From positions 1 to 44,711 of the forward strand of contig NZ_JALNZY010000006.1 of NCBI RefSeq assembly GCF_023229105.1: 44,711 nucleotides of DNA, written 5' to 3'. This DNA comes from Sulfurimonas sp. GTDB lineage: Bacteria > Campylobacterota > Campylobacteria > Campylobacterales > Sulfurimonadaceae. A program made the translations under genes and the position numbers. A model generated the notes under the pieces. It had not been told where the DNA came from, did not search any database, and saw only the letters and a list, made by a program, of their open reading frames with translations. Positions 17,123 to 24,792 of the stretch are shown here, piece by piece. Every line of letters starts with the position of its first letter. Within the stretch, counting starts at the first letter, position 1.

Positions 17123-18126
17123 AAACTCATACACTTTTAATGCCTCTTGACATGCACCTGCATCTTCGCGATGGAGTCATGCTTGAAAATATTGCTCCTC
17201 TTAGTGCTTATAGTTTCAGTGGCGCTCTAATCATGCCAAATCTTGTTCCGCCAGTTACTACGCTTGAGGATGTAAAAGCTTATAAAGAGCGTATCATCTT
17301 AGCGGCTCCAAACGACTATTTTGAGCCTTACATGACACTTTTTTATAAAAACTATAGCAAAAAATTTCTAGCTGATGTAAAAGATTATATTACGGCTATC
17401 AAGCTCTATCCTGCGGGAATTACGACAAACTCTGAGGACGGCGTTTCATCATTTGACATAGAGGAGATGCGCGAAACACTTGAGGCGATGAGTATCCTTG
17501 GAATTCCTCTTTGCGTGCATGGCGAAACTGACGGCTTTGTGATGGACAGAGAAGCTGAGTTTATGAGCATCTATGAACTTCTTGCTACAAACTTTCCAGA
17601 TTTAAAAATCATTATGGAGCATATTACAACAAAAGCGGCAGTTTTGATGCTAGATAAACATAAAAACTTATATGCTACCATAACCGTGCATCACCTTCTT
17701 TTAACACTTGATGATGTTGTAGGAGGGATGATGATGCCGCATAACTTCTGCAAGCCAATTGCAAAAAGACCAGAAGATTTAGATGCACTCTTAAGCGTCG
17801 CCCTTGAGGCGCACCCAAAAGTAATGTTTGGTTCAGACTCGGCACCTCACTCAAAAGACAAAAAAGAGTCTTCGGCATGTGCGGCAGGAGTTTTTAGCGC
17901 ACCGATAGCACTTCAACTTCTATGTGAAATTTTTGAACAGTATGACAAGCTTGAGAATCTTCAAGCTTTTGTAAGCGACAATGCGCAAAATATCTATGGA
18001 ATTTGTCCGGAGTTTAAAGAGGTTGTTTTGCATAAAAGAGCTTTTGTTATACCTGAAACCTATAACGGTGTTGTCCCAATGTATGCGGGCAAAGTAATAA
18101 ACTGGGCGATTGAGAGCATTGAGTAA
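17119..18126 (+). CDS. pyrC: dihydroorotase, class II type
   Basis: A 335-aa zinc enzyme that cyclises carbamoyl aspartate to dihydroorotate in pyrimidine synthesis. Metal ligands H13 and H15 are in DMHLHLRDG. The carbamylated lysine is in AIKLYPAG. Further metal and substrate histidines are in CVHGETD, MEHITT and VHHLL, and the catalytic aspartate is in FGSDSAPHS. The length and the N-terminal motif fit the short E. coli-like PyrC rather than the longer class I enzymes. The ATG overlaps the preceding stop as ATGA. The response regulator begins inside its last codons. Confidence 0.96.
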   Translation: MKTHTLLMPLDMHLHLRDGVMLENIAPLSAYSFSGALIMPNLVPPVTTLEDVKAYKERIILAAPNDYFEPYMTLFYKNYSKKFLADVKDYITAIKLYPAGITTNSEDGVSSFDIEEMRETLEAMSILGIPLCVHGETDGFVMDREAEFMSIYELLATNFPDLKIIMEHITTKAAVLMLDKHKNLYATITVHHLLLTLDDVVGGMMMPHNFCKPIAKRPEDLDALLSVALEAHPKVMFGSDSAPHSKDKKESSACAAGVFSAPIALQLLCEIFEQYDKLENLQAFVSDNAQNIYGICPEFKEVVLHKRAFVIPETYNGVVPMYAGKVINWAIESIE

Positions 18127-18772
18127 AATACTGCTACTTGAGGATGACATACTTTTTGCAGAGACGCTTATAGATCTTCTGCAAGAAGCAGAGCATCAAG
18201 TCACACACGCAACAAACGGTCAAAGTGCACTAGATATTACCTTTGGAAAAAAGTTTGACCTCTATCTATTGGATATTAATGTCCCTATTATAAACGGTAT
18301 TACGTTTTTACAAGAGCTAAGAGATTCGCTTGATAAAACTCCTGCTATATTTTTAACATCCCACAAAGATAAAGAGGTGCTAAAGAGAGGTTTTCTAAGC
18401 GGTGCCGATGATTATTTGAGAAAACCCTTTGATGCCGATGAGTTGCTTTTACGCATAAATGCAATTTTAAAAAGAACAAATTGCACCATAAGCAACTCCT
18501 TTGCTCTGCTTTATCATGACATGATTCACAAGAGAATTCTTTACAAAAACATGGAGTTAGATCTCTCCAAAAAAGAGTATCAACTTCTTGCACTACTTAT
18601 GAAACATATAGACTACACCGTGCCAAAAGAGATGATTTTAAATGAGTTGTGGAGTAGCAATGAAGGTGGAAGCGATGGAGCAATTAGGGTCTATATAGCA
18701 CGAATAAAACAGCTTGTTCCGGAAATCGGCATTGAAAATATCAGAGGCATAGGATACAGACTTGTTTCGTAA
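18119..18772 (+). CDS. OmpR/PhoB-family response regulator
   Basis: A 217-aa two-component regulator. The receiver domain has LEDD near the N-terminus, the phospho-acceptor Asp in LYLLDINVPIING, a switch Thr/Ser in FLTSHK and the conserved Lys in RKPFDADEL. The C-terminal winged helix (from about 125) has LSKKEYQLLALL and the recognition region SDGAIRVYIARIKQL ending IRGIGYRLVS. Two TTG starts are possible (18110 and 18119); I prefer 18119 because it gives the usual MSKILLLEDD opening, but neither has a strong ribosome site. It overlaps the pyrC stop and, at its end, the kinase start by 11 bp. The target genes are unknown; the adjacent exbBD are an obvious candidate. Confidence 0.9.
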   Translation: MSKILLLEDDILFAETLIDLLQEAEHQVTHATNGQSALDITFGKKFDLYLLDINVPIINGITFLQELRDSLDKTPAIFLTSHKDKEVLKRGFLSGADDYLRKPFDADELLLRINAILKRTNCTISNSFALLYHDMIHKRILYKNMELDLSKKEYQLLALLMKHIDYTVPKEMILNELWSSNEGGSDGAIRVYIARIKQLVPEIGIENIRGIGYRLVS

Positions 18773-19592
18773 TCTTCGCATAACTGTCTTTATCTACTAC
18801 ATGCTTACAGTTACTGTACTAATGGCAATTTTATACTACTCTATCTCCGTTGCCGAGGTTAAAAATATCTCCTTGCTATTTTTCACACTATTTGTACTAA
18901 GCGTGTTTGCAGGTATAATTATCTCAAAACTCTCTATCGACCCGCTTTTTGAGCATGTAACAAATCTTCAAAATCTCTCGACCGAGACTCTTCATGAGTT
19001 AAATCTTCCAATAAGCACGATTAAGACAAATATGCATATGTTAAAAAAAAGCCTTACCTGTGAAAAGGATTTAAAAAGAACCTACAGAATTGAGAATGCA
19101 TGCGAAATGATGCAGCAACGATACAACGAACTAGACTATATGATAAAACTTCAAAGTTCCGACATTGCATACGAAAAATTTGAACTAAGCGAACTTGTAC
19201 AAAACAGGGTTACTTTTTTAAACCGCATCTATACGCACATGGAGTTTGAGCTTGATTTATCCCCCTCGCAGATAAATAATGATAAAATCGGCTTATCCAA
19301 AGTAATTGATAATCTTATAGATAATGCTGTGAAATATTCACAAAATATTCACAAAGTAAGTATAAGATTAGAAAATAATATCTTGCATATACAAGATTTT
19401 GGTTGTGGTATTGATGATGAGGAGCTTTTAAGAATTTTTGACAACTACTATCAAAGCAACAAAAATATGAGAGGTTTTGGTATCGGGCTTAGTATGGTAA
19501 AGAGATTTTGTGATGCTAATGCCATTTCGCTCAGTTTCAAATCCAAACCAAATGTAGGAACAACGGTTACATTAAAATTTAAGGAAAATTAG
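18762..19592 (+). CDS. membrane histidine kinase with a minimal sensor
   Basis: A 276-aa sensor kinase that starts with TTG inside the 3' end of its regulator gene. Two membrane helices (about 7-30 and 36-57) are joined by only five or so residues, so there is no periplasmic sensor domain. The H-box is LHELNLPIS with phospho-accepting H78. The ATPase core shows N-box DNLIDNAVKYS, G1 DFGCGID and G2 GFGIGLSMV. It forms a two-component pair with the gene before it. It ends one base into exbB. Such short kinases usually sense a signal within the membrane or through a partner protein; which applies here is unknown. Confidence 0.9.
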   Translation: MFRNLRITVFIYYMLTVTVLMAILYYSISVAEVKNISLLFFTLFVLSVFAGIIISKLSIDPLFEHVTNLQNLSTETLHELNLPISTIKTNMHMLKKSLTCEKDLKRTYRIENACEMMQQRYNELDYMIKLQSSDIAYEKFELSELVQNRVTFLNRIYTHMEFELDLSPSQINNDKIGLSKVIDNLIDNAVKYSQNIHKVSIRLENNILHIQDFGCGIDDEELLRIFDNYYQSNKNMRGFGIGLSMVKRFCDANAISLSFKSKPNVGTTVTLKFKEN

Positions 19593-20044
19593 TGGAAAAA
19601 AATATTTTAGCATATGCGGAAGTAGCGCTTGATTATGGTGTTATAGGACTTCTTGTCGTTATGAGTATTGTTACTCTGTGGCTCTTTATTGAGAGGATGA
19701 TGTTTTATGCTACTGTTGATGTACAAAAGTATGCGCATAGAGATACTCTAGAGATGGATTTAACAGACAACATAAGCACTATAAGCGCCATAGGTTCAAA
19801 TGCCCCTTATGTCGGTCTTTTGGGAACTGTCATAGGAATTATGCTTACATTTTATACGATGGGAGATGCGAGCGCTATAGATGCTAAGAAGATTATGGTA
19901 GGTCTTGCTCTTGCGCTAAAAGCTACTGCAATGGGACTAATAGTCGCTATGCCGGCTATCGTTGCTTATACTATTTTACTCCGTAAAGTAGAGAAAATAC
20001 TAACCGTTTTTGACGTAATGCAAGACAAAAAAATAAGTAACTAA
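19592..20044 (+). CDS. exbB: ExbB-family proton channel subunit
   Basis: A 150-aa inner-membrane protein of the MotA/TolQ/ExbB family with three helices (about 10-32, 66-86 and 100-126). PYVGLLGTVIGIM and GLALALKATAMGLIVAMPAIV are the family signatures. The short length matches the compact ExbB form of Helicobacter and relatives. With ExbD it forms the proton-driven motor that energises TonB (encoded at 3196-3897). The start is GTG, overlapping the kinase stop by one base, with AAGGAAA upstream. exbD follows after 2 bp. Confidence 0.93.
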   Translation: MEKNILAYAEVALDYGVIGLLVVMSIVTLWLFIERMMFYATVDVQKYAHRDTLEMDLTDNISTISAIGSNAPYVGLLGTVIGIMLTFYTMGDASAIDAKKIMVGLALALKATAMGLIVAMPAIVAYTILLRKVEKILTVFDVMQDKKISN

Positions 20045-20046
20045 CT

Positions 20047-20445
20047 ATGGCAAAGTGTAAAAAAATAAGAAAAAGATTTGATGATATAAATGTCATCCCT
20101 TTTATCGACATCATGCTCGTTCTTTTAGTAATGGTACTAACAACTGCAACTTTTGTAAATCAGGGCATCATCCCGATTGAGCTTCCAAGCGCAAAAACAG
20201 CAACAAAAGAGGATGTTAAAAAAGAGGTTACTGTTTACGTAAATGCCAAAGGCGAGCTCTTTATAGAGAAAGAGAAGGTTGATTTAAAGACTCTCGAAAT
20301 TAGACTCTCTGCTATTTCAAAGGAGCAGACGGTAGTTCTAAGAAGCGATAAGGAGTCAAAATTTCAAGACTTTGTAAATGTCATGGATATACTAAAGCGC
20401 CTAAACCACGAGCAGCTCTATATCATTACAAAAGAGAATCAATAG
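20047..20445 (+). CDS. exbD: ExbD-family biopolymer transport protein
   Basis: A 132-aa protein with one N-terminal membrane helix holding the proton-carrying aspartate (VIPFIDIMLVLLVMVL). It is followed by a periplasmic TolR/ExbD domain with IELPSAKTA and EQTVVLRSDKESKFQDFV. It pairs with ExbB. It is the last gene of the run from 15764. Its stop overlaps by 7 bp the 3' end of a small convergent gene. Confidence 0.95.
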   Translation: MAKCKKIRKRFDDINVIPFIDIMLVLLVMVLTTATFVNQGIIPIELPSAKTATKEDVKKEVTVYVNAKGELFIEKEKVDLKTLEIRLSAISKEQTVVLRSDKESKFQDFVNVMDILKRLNHEQLYIITKENQ

Positions 20446-20678
20446 GCTTTTTCTAAAAGCTTAAACTTCTCTGCTCTGCCCTGCACTTCCACAGCCTTTT
20501 GCTCTGTTTTATCAGTTTGTTTTGTACTGTTTTGCTCTGTGCTAAATATCTTCTGCTCAACACTTTTTGTATCATGAAAAAGAGAAGCAGCTATGAAAAA
20601 AAGCAGCGCAATCAAGACTGTACTTGCATAAAAAAGCAGATAATTTTTAATGTGTCCGGACTCAAAAGGGTTTTGCAT
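20439..20678 (-). CDS. small single-pass membrane protein, unknown
   Basis: A 79-aa product I do not recognise. It has a polar N-terminus of about 12 residues, one strong membrane helix (about 13-34) and a charged, Lys/Glu/Gln-rich tail to residue 79. This layout is protein-like, and AAGAG lies seven bases before the ATG. An overlapping plus-strand frame (20499-20819) is less convincing because it runs into tpx. It converges on exbD. It could be an accessory to ExbBD or unrelated. Confidence 0.55.
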   Translation of the reverse strand: MQNPFESGHIKNYLLFYASTVLIALLFFIAASLFHDTKSVEQKIFSTEQNSTKQTDKTEQKAVEVQGRAEKFKLLEKAY

Positions 20679-20799
20679 TTATACTCTTACATATTTTTAT
20701 TTGTATCATCTCTGATGATTATACAAAAAAAGATACTCATAAAAGATAAATTACATAATTTTTATGATAATATAATTAAAAAAAATTTAAGGAATATTT

Positions 20800-21309
20800 A
20801 TGCAAACAACAATGTTTAAAGGAACCGCGGTAAATTTAGAGGGCGATGAGCTCGGTGTTGGAGACAAAGCACCAGTTGTACATGCAATCGGAACCGACTT
20901 AAACAACGTAGAAATAGGCGGAGCCAAAGATAAGATACAGTTAATTATAACCGTTCCCTCTTTAGACACTGACACATGTGCTGCTGAAACAAGAAGATTT
21001 AACGAGGACGTAAACAATCTTGACATCTGTGAAACTACCGTAGTTTCTATGGATTTACCGTTTGCCTCAGAGCGTTTTTGTACAACAAGCGACATTGAAA
21101 ACCTCTCTGTTGCAAGTGATTATCTTGACAAAAAGGTAAGCAAAGCTTATGGTGTTTTAATGGCTGATAATAAGCTAAAAGGCTTATGTGCCAGAGCCGT
21201 TTTTGTGATTGATAGAAGCGGAACTATCGTCTATAAAGAGATTGTAAAAGAGGTTACTGCCGAGCCTGACTATGAAGCGGCACTTGATGCCATCAAAGAA
21301 GCTAGATAA
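20800..21309 (+). CDS. tpx: thiol peroxidase
   Basis: A 169-aa atypical 2-Cys peroxiredoxin that reduces H2O2 and alkyl hydroperoxides with thioredoxin. The peroxidatic cysteine is C60 (VPSLDTDTCAAETRRFN) and the resolving cysteine is C94 (LPFASERFCTTSD), matching C61 and C95 of E. coli Tpx. The final region DYEAALDAIKEA is typical. AAGGA lies before the ATG. The upstream 120 bp is AT-rich and should hold its promoter. A hairpin at 21317-21342 ends the unit. Confidence 0.96.
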   Translation: MQTTMFKGTAVNLEGDELGVGDKAPVVHAIGTDLNNVEIGGAKDKIQLIITVPSLDTDTCAAETRRFNEDVNNLDICETTVVSMDLPFASERFCTTSDIENLSVASDYLDKKVSKAYGVLMADNKLKGLCARAVFVIDRSGTIVYKEIVKEVTAEPDYEAALDAIKEAR

Positions 21310-21316
21310 AATCCTC

Positions 21317-21342
21317 AGATGCTAAATACTATTTTAGCATCT
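21317..21342 (+). terminator. terminator-like hairpin after tpx
   Basis: A 10-bp perfect stem, AGATGCTAAA and TTTAGCATCT, with a six-base loop lies 7 bp after the tpx stop. A T5 run follows about ten bases later rather than directly. It separates tpx from prs. Confidence 0.6.
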
Positions 21343-21392
21343 AAGAATATTTTTAGATGTCTTTCATTTTAACAACTCCTCAGCACTATTTT

Positions 21393-21400
21393 TGTATAAT
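21393..21400 (+). promoter_or_regulatory. extended -10 promoter of prs
   Basis: TGTATAAT-type sequence (TATAAT at 21395-21400, TG at 21393-21394) lies 27 bp before the prs ATG. No good -35 is found 17 bp upstream, which fits an extended -10 promoter. Confidence 0.6.
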
Positions 21401-21427
21401 TCCACTAAATTTTTTAAAAGGTATCCT

Positions 21428-22354
21428 ATGCGCGGTTATAAAATTTTTGCAGGTTCTGCTAGTGTTAATTTTGCAAAAGAAGTTTGTCAGATTTTAGATG
21501 TTCCATTGGCTAAAGCTGATGTGAAAAAGTTTAGTGACGGTGAGATTTCAATTCAAATCGCCGAGAGTGTTCGCGGTCGTGACGTATTTATTGTTCAATC
21601 AACAGGCGCACCCTCAAACGACAATCTTATGGAACTACTTATCATGACAGATGCACTTCGCCGCTCATCAGCTTCGAGCATTACTGCTGTTGTTCCATAC
21701 TATGGTTATGCAAGACAAGACCGCAAAGCTGCACCGCGTGTTCCGATAACTGCAAGATTAGTAGCTGACATGTATCAAACCGCAGGCATAGATAGAGTCG
21801 TAACTATTGATCTTCATGCAGGGCAGATTCAAGGTTTTTTCAACATCCCTGTTGATAATCTTTACGGCTCTGTAACTTTTGAGAACTACATAAAAAGTAA
21901 AAACCTAAAAAATCCCATCATTGCTTCTCCTGATATCGGCGGTGTAGCACGCGCTCGCTATTTTGCTTCAAGAATGGGACTTGAGATGGTAATCGTTGAC
22001 AAACGCCGTGAAAAAGCAAACGAGAGTGAAGTTATGAACATCATAGGAGATGTAAGCGGCAAAGATGTTATTATGATTGATGATATGGTTGATACGGCGG
22101 GAACTATGATAAAGGCTGCAACAGCGCTTAAAAACAAAGGTGCCTCTTCTGTTATGGCTTGTGCTACACATGCCGTTCTTAGTGGAAAAGCGTATGAAAA
22201 CATACAAAATAGCGAACTTGATGAGCTTATAGTTACAAACACGCTAGAGTCAAAAGCAGATGATAAGATTGTTGTCTTAACTGTTGCGCCTCTTTTTGCA
22301 GAGGTTATTCGCAGAGTCTATCACAACGAAAGCGTAAACTCGCTGTTTGCATAA
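21428..22354 (+). CDS. prs: ribose-phosphate pyrophosphokinase
   Basis: A 308-aa PRPP synthase that transfers pyrophosphate from ATP to ribose 5-phosphate. The open frame extends back to 21392, but AAAAGG six bases before the ATG at 21428 and the normal family N-terminus (YKIFAGSASVNFAKEV) fix the start. The earlier ATG also lies on the -10 box. The flexible loop RQDRKAAPRVPITARLVAD, VTIDLHAGQIQGFF and the PRPP-binding VIMIDDMVDTAGTM are all intact. The product feeds pyrimidine, purine, His and Trp synthesis. lepA follows after 13 bp. Confidence 0.97.
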   Translation: MRGYKIFAGSASVNFAKEVCQILDVPLAKADVKKFSDGEISIQIAESVRGRDVFIVQSTGAPSNDNLMELLIMTDALRRSSASSITAVVPYYGYARQDRKAAPRVPITARLVADMYQTAGIDRVVTIDLHAGQIQGFFNIPVDNLYGSVTFENYIKSKNLKNPIIASPDIGGVARARYFASRMGLEMVIVDKRREKANESEVMNIIGDVSGKDVIMIDDMVDTAGTMIKAATALKNKGASSVMACATHAVLSGKAYENIQNSELDELIVTNTLESKADDKIVVLTVAPLFAEVIRRVYHNESVNSLFA

Positions 22355-22367
22355 TTAAGGGAATTAA

Positions 22368-24158
22368 TTGAAAAATATTAGAAACTTTTCCATCATCGCG
22401 CATATCGACCACGGCAAAAGCACTTTAGCTGATAGAATCATCCAAGAGTGCGGCTCTGTAAGCCAGAGGGAACTCGGCAAGCAGATGATGGATACTATGG
22501 ATATCGAAAAAGAGCGCGGTATTACCATAAAGGCGCAAAGTGTCAGACTTGATTATATTAAAGACGGCGAACACTATATTTTAAACCTTATTGACACTCC
22601 GGGTCATGTCGATTTCTCTTATGAGGTTAGCAAATCTTTGGCTTCAAGCGATGGGGCACTTCTTATAGTTGATGCTGCTCAAGGCGTTGAAGCTCAGACT
22701 ATTGCAAACGTCTTTTTGGCTATGGAAAACAACCTCGAACTTATCCCAGTTATAAACAAGATAGATTTACCTGCTGCAGACCCTGTTAAAGTTGCCCAAG
22801 AGATTGAGACAAGCATCGGCATAGATGCAACAGATGCCGTTTTGGTATCTGCAAAAACCGGCGCAGGTATTCGTGAGCTTATTGATGCTATCGTAGATAG
22901 AATACCTGCTCCAGTTGGAGATCCAAAAGCTCCAACAAAAGCAATTATTTATGATTCATGGTTTGACCCGTATTTAGGCGCCTTAGGTCTTGTCCGCGTT
23001 TTTGACGGTGAGATAAAAGTAAATCAACTTGTAAAAATTATGAGTAATGGCGAGGAGCATCAGGTTCTTGATTTGATGTACCCGCATCCGCTTAAGCGTA
23101 AAAAGACTCCTGTTATAAAAACTGGAGAGATTGGCATAGTTGTACTAGGATTAAAAGAGATACATGTTGTAAATGTAGGGGACACTATCACTGATGCCAA
23201 AAACCCTACGCACGAACCTGTATTAGAATATGAACCGGCGAAGCCTTTTGTTTTTGCAGGAATATACCCGATAGACACAGACGAATTTGAAAATTTACGC
23301 GATGCACTTGACAAGCTCAGACTAAATGATAGTTCACTCTCTTATCAACCAGAAACCTCTTTAGCTCTGGGGTTTGGTTTTCGTGTCGGATTTTTAGGTA
23401 TGCTTCATATGGAAGTTATAAAAGAGAGACTTGAGCGTGAATTTAATCTTGATTTAATCGCTTCTGCCCCATCTGTTATCTATCAAGTTTATCTAAATAA
23501 CGGCGAAAAAATTCATGTTCATAACCCTTCTGAACTGCCAGAAGTAACCCGTATAGACAGAATCGAAGAGCCATATATAAGAGCTACTGTTATTACTCCA
23601 AGTGAATATCTCGGCAATATTATAACTCTGCTAATAAATAAGCGTGGCACTCAAACAAAAATGACTTATCTTAACCAAGATAGAGTTATGCTTGAGTATG
23701 AAGTGCCTATGAACGAAATAGTAATGGACTTTTACGATAAACTAAAATCAATATCTAAAGGTTATGCAAGTTTTGATTATGAGCCGATTGAATTTAGAGT
23801 TGGCGACCTAGTAAAACTTGACATAAAAGTAGCTGGAGAGGCAGTTGATGCGCTAAGTATCGTTGTTCCTCGCAATCAGGCATTATCACGCGGTCGTGTT
23901 TTAGTTAAGAACATGAAAGAGATTATACCTCGTCAACTTTTTGAAGTAGCCGTTCAGGCATCTTTGGGTTCTCAGGTTATTGCAAGAGAGACTGTAAAGA
24001 GTATGGGCAAAAATGTTACAGCCAAATGTTACGGCGGAGATATCACAAGAAAAAGAAAACTGCTTGAAAAACAAAAAGCGGGTAAAAAAAGAATGAAATC
24101 CATCGGAAAAGTACAGCTTCCTCAAGAAGCATTTATGTCTGTACTAAAGATGGACTAG
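22368..24158 (+). CDS. lepA: elongation factor 4 (LepA)
   Basis: A 596-aa translational GTPase that back-translocates or remodels stalled ribosomes. G1 is AHIDHGKST, G3 is DTPGHVDF and G4 is NKIDLP. The EF-G-like domains follow, and the LepA-specific C-terminal domain contains AKCYGGDITRKRKLLEKQK and ends near GKVQLPQEAFMSVLK. The start is TTG with AAGGGA five bases upstream. It follows prs and precedes the ComF gene, probably in one transcript. Confidence 0.97.
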   Translation: MKNIRNFSIIAHIDHGKSTLADRIIQECGSVSQRELGKQMMDTMDIEKERGITIKAQSVRLDYIKDGEHYILNLIDTPGHVDFSYEVSKSLASSDGALLIVDAAQGVEAQTIANVFLAMENNLELIPVINKIDLPAADPVKVAQEIETSIGIDATDAVLVSAKTGAGIRELIDAIVDRIPAPVGDPKAPTKAIIYDSWFDPYLGALGLVRVFDGEIKVNQLVKIMSNGEEHQVLDLMYPHPLKRKKTPVIKTGEIGIVVLGLKEIHVVNVGDTITDAKNPTHEPVLEYEPAKPFVFAGIYPIDTDEFENLRDALDKLRLNDSSLSYQPETSLALGFGFRVGFLGMLHMEVIKERLEREFNLDLIASAPSVIYQVYLNNGEKIHVHNPSELPEVTRIDRIEEPYIRATVITPSEYLGNIITLLINKRGTQTKMTYLNQDRVMLEYEVPMNEIVMDFYDKLKSISKGYASFDYEPIEFRVGDLVKLDIKVAGEAVDALSIVVPRNQALSRGRVLVKNMKEIIPRQLFEVAVQASLGSQVIARETVKSMGKNVTAKCYGGDITRKRKLLEKQKAGKKRMKSIGKVQLPQEAFMSVLKMD

Positions 24159-24172
24159 GAAAATGGCTTAAA

Positions 24173-24748
24173 ATGCGCTGCTTGATGTGTGAGAATCTAT
24201 CTCTCTCACATATCTGCCATAACTGTCAAAACACCTTTTTAACTCCCTCAATCTACAGGCGAAAAATATTGGGCAACATTGATGTAATTTCATTCTACAA
24301 ATACAGTGACATAAAAGAACTCCTTCATACAAAGCATACAGATTTGGGCTACTATATCTACTCAATACTTGCAAAAAACTCTTTTAAAAAATTTGCCGCA
24401 GAGTTCAACTACTCGCATACTATTACCTCGATTGCGGTAGATGATTACTCCAAATATGGCTACTCTCACACGGCGATTCTTAACAAAGCGCTAAAGAGCA
24501 GATATATAAATCCCCTTTTTAACAAACTAAGAGCAAAAAACAGAGTCTCTTACTCTGGCAAAAGCAAAGAGTTCAGACTCCTGAACCCAAGAGATTTTGA
24601 GGTTAAAAATTTTAAGCAAAAAGATCTGATTTTAATAGATGATATTATTACTACGAACTTAACTTTAACTCAAGCTGTTGGAGCTTTGCAAAAAAATACC
24701 AAAAAGGTTCTCTTTTGTTTGACACTTGCAGATGCAAGTATAAACTAA
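24173..24748 (+). CDS. ComF-family phosphoribosyltransferase-like protein
   Basis: A 191-aa ComF/GntX-type protein. The N-terminal zinc-ribbon cysteines are CLMC and CHNC. The C-terminal half is a type I phosphoribosyltransferase fold with the PRPP-binding signature DLILIDDIITTNLTL; the usual TTGAT form here reads TTNLT. ComF proteins support DNA uptake in naturally competent bacteria, though the catalytic role is unclear. AGGA lies 12 bases before the ATG, rather far. No other competence gene is near. Confidence 0.85.
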   Translation: MRCLMCENLSLSHICHNCQNTFLTPSIYRRKILGNIDVISFYKYSDIKELLHTKHTDLGYYIYSILAKNSFKKFAAEFNYSHTITSIAVDDYSKYGYSHTAILNKALKSRYINPLFNKLRAKNRVSYSGKSKEFRLLNPRDFEVKNFKQKDLILIDDIITTNLTLTQAVGALQKNTKKVLFCLTLADASIN

Positions 24749-24792
24749 GCATTTATTAAATATACTCTTGCATTATTATTTAAGGTTTATTT

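Noticed and set aside
20499..20819. Plus-strand 106-aa reading frame between exbD and tpx
   Set aside because: It overlaps the tpx start, has no ribosome site, and its low-complexity sequence reads like translated AT-rich non-coding DNA. The minus-strand 79-aa frame is more protein-like.
21392..21427. Longer N-terminus for prs
   Set aside because: The extra codons cover the -10 box and lack a ribosome site; the family N-terminus begins at 21428.
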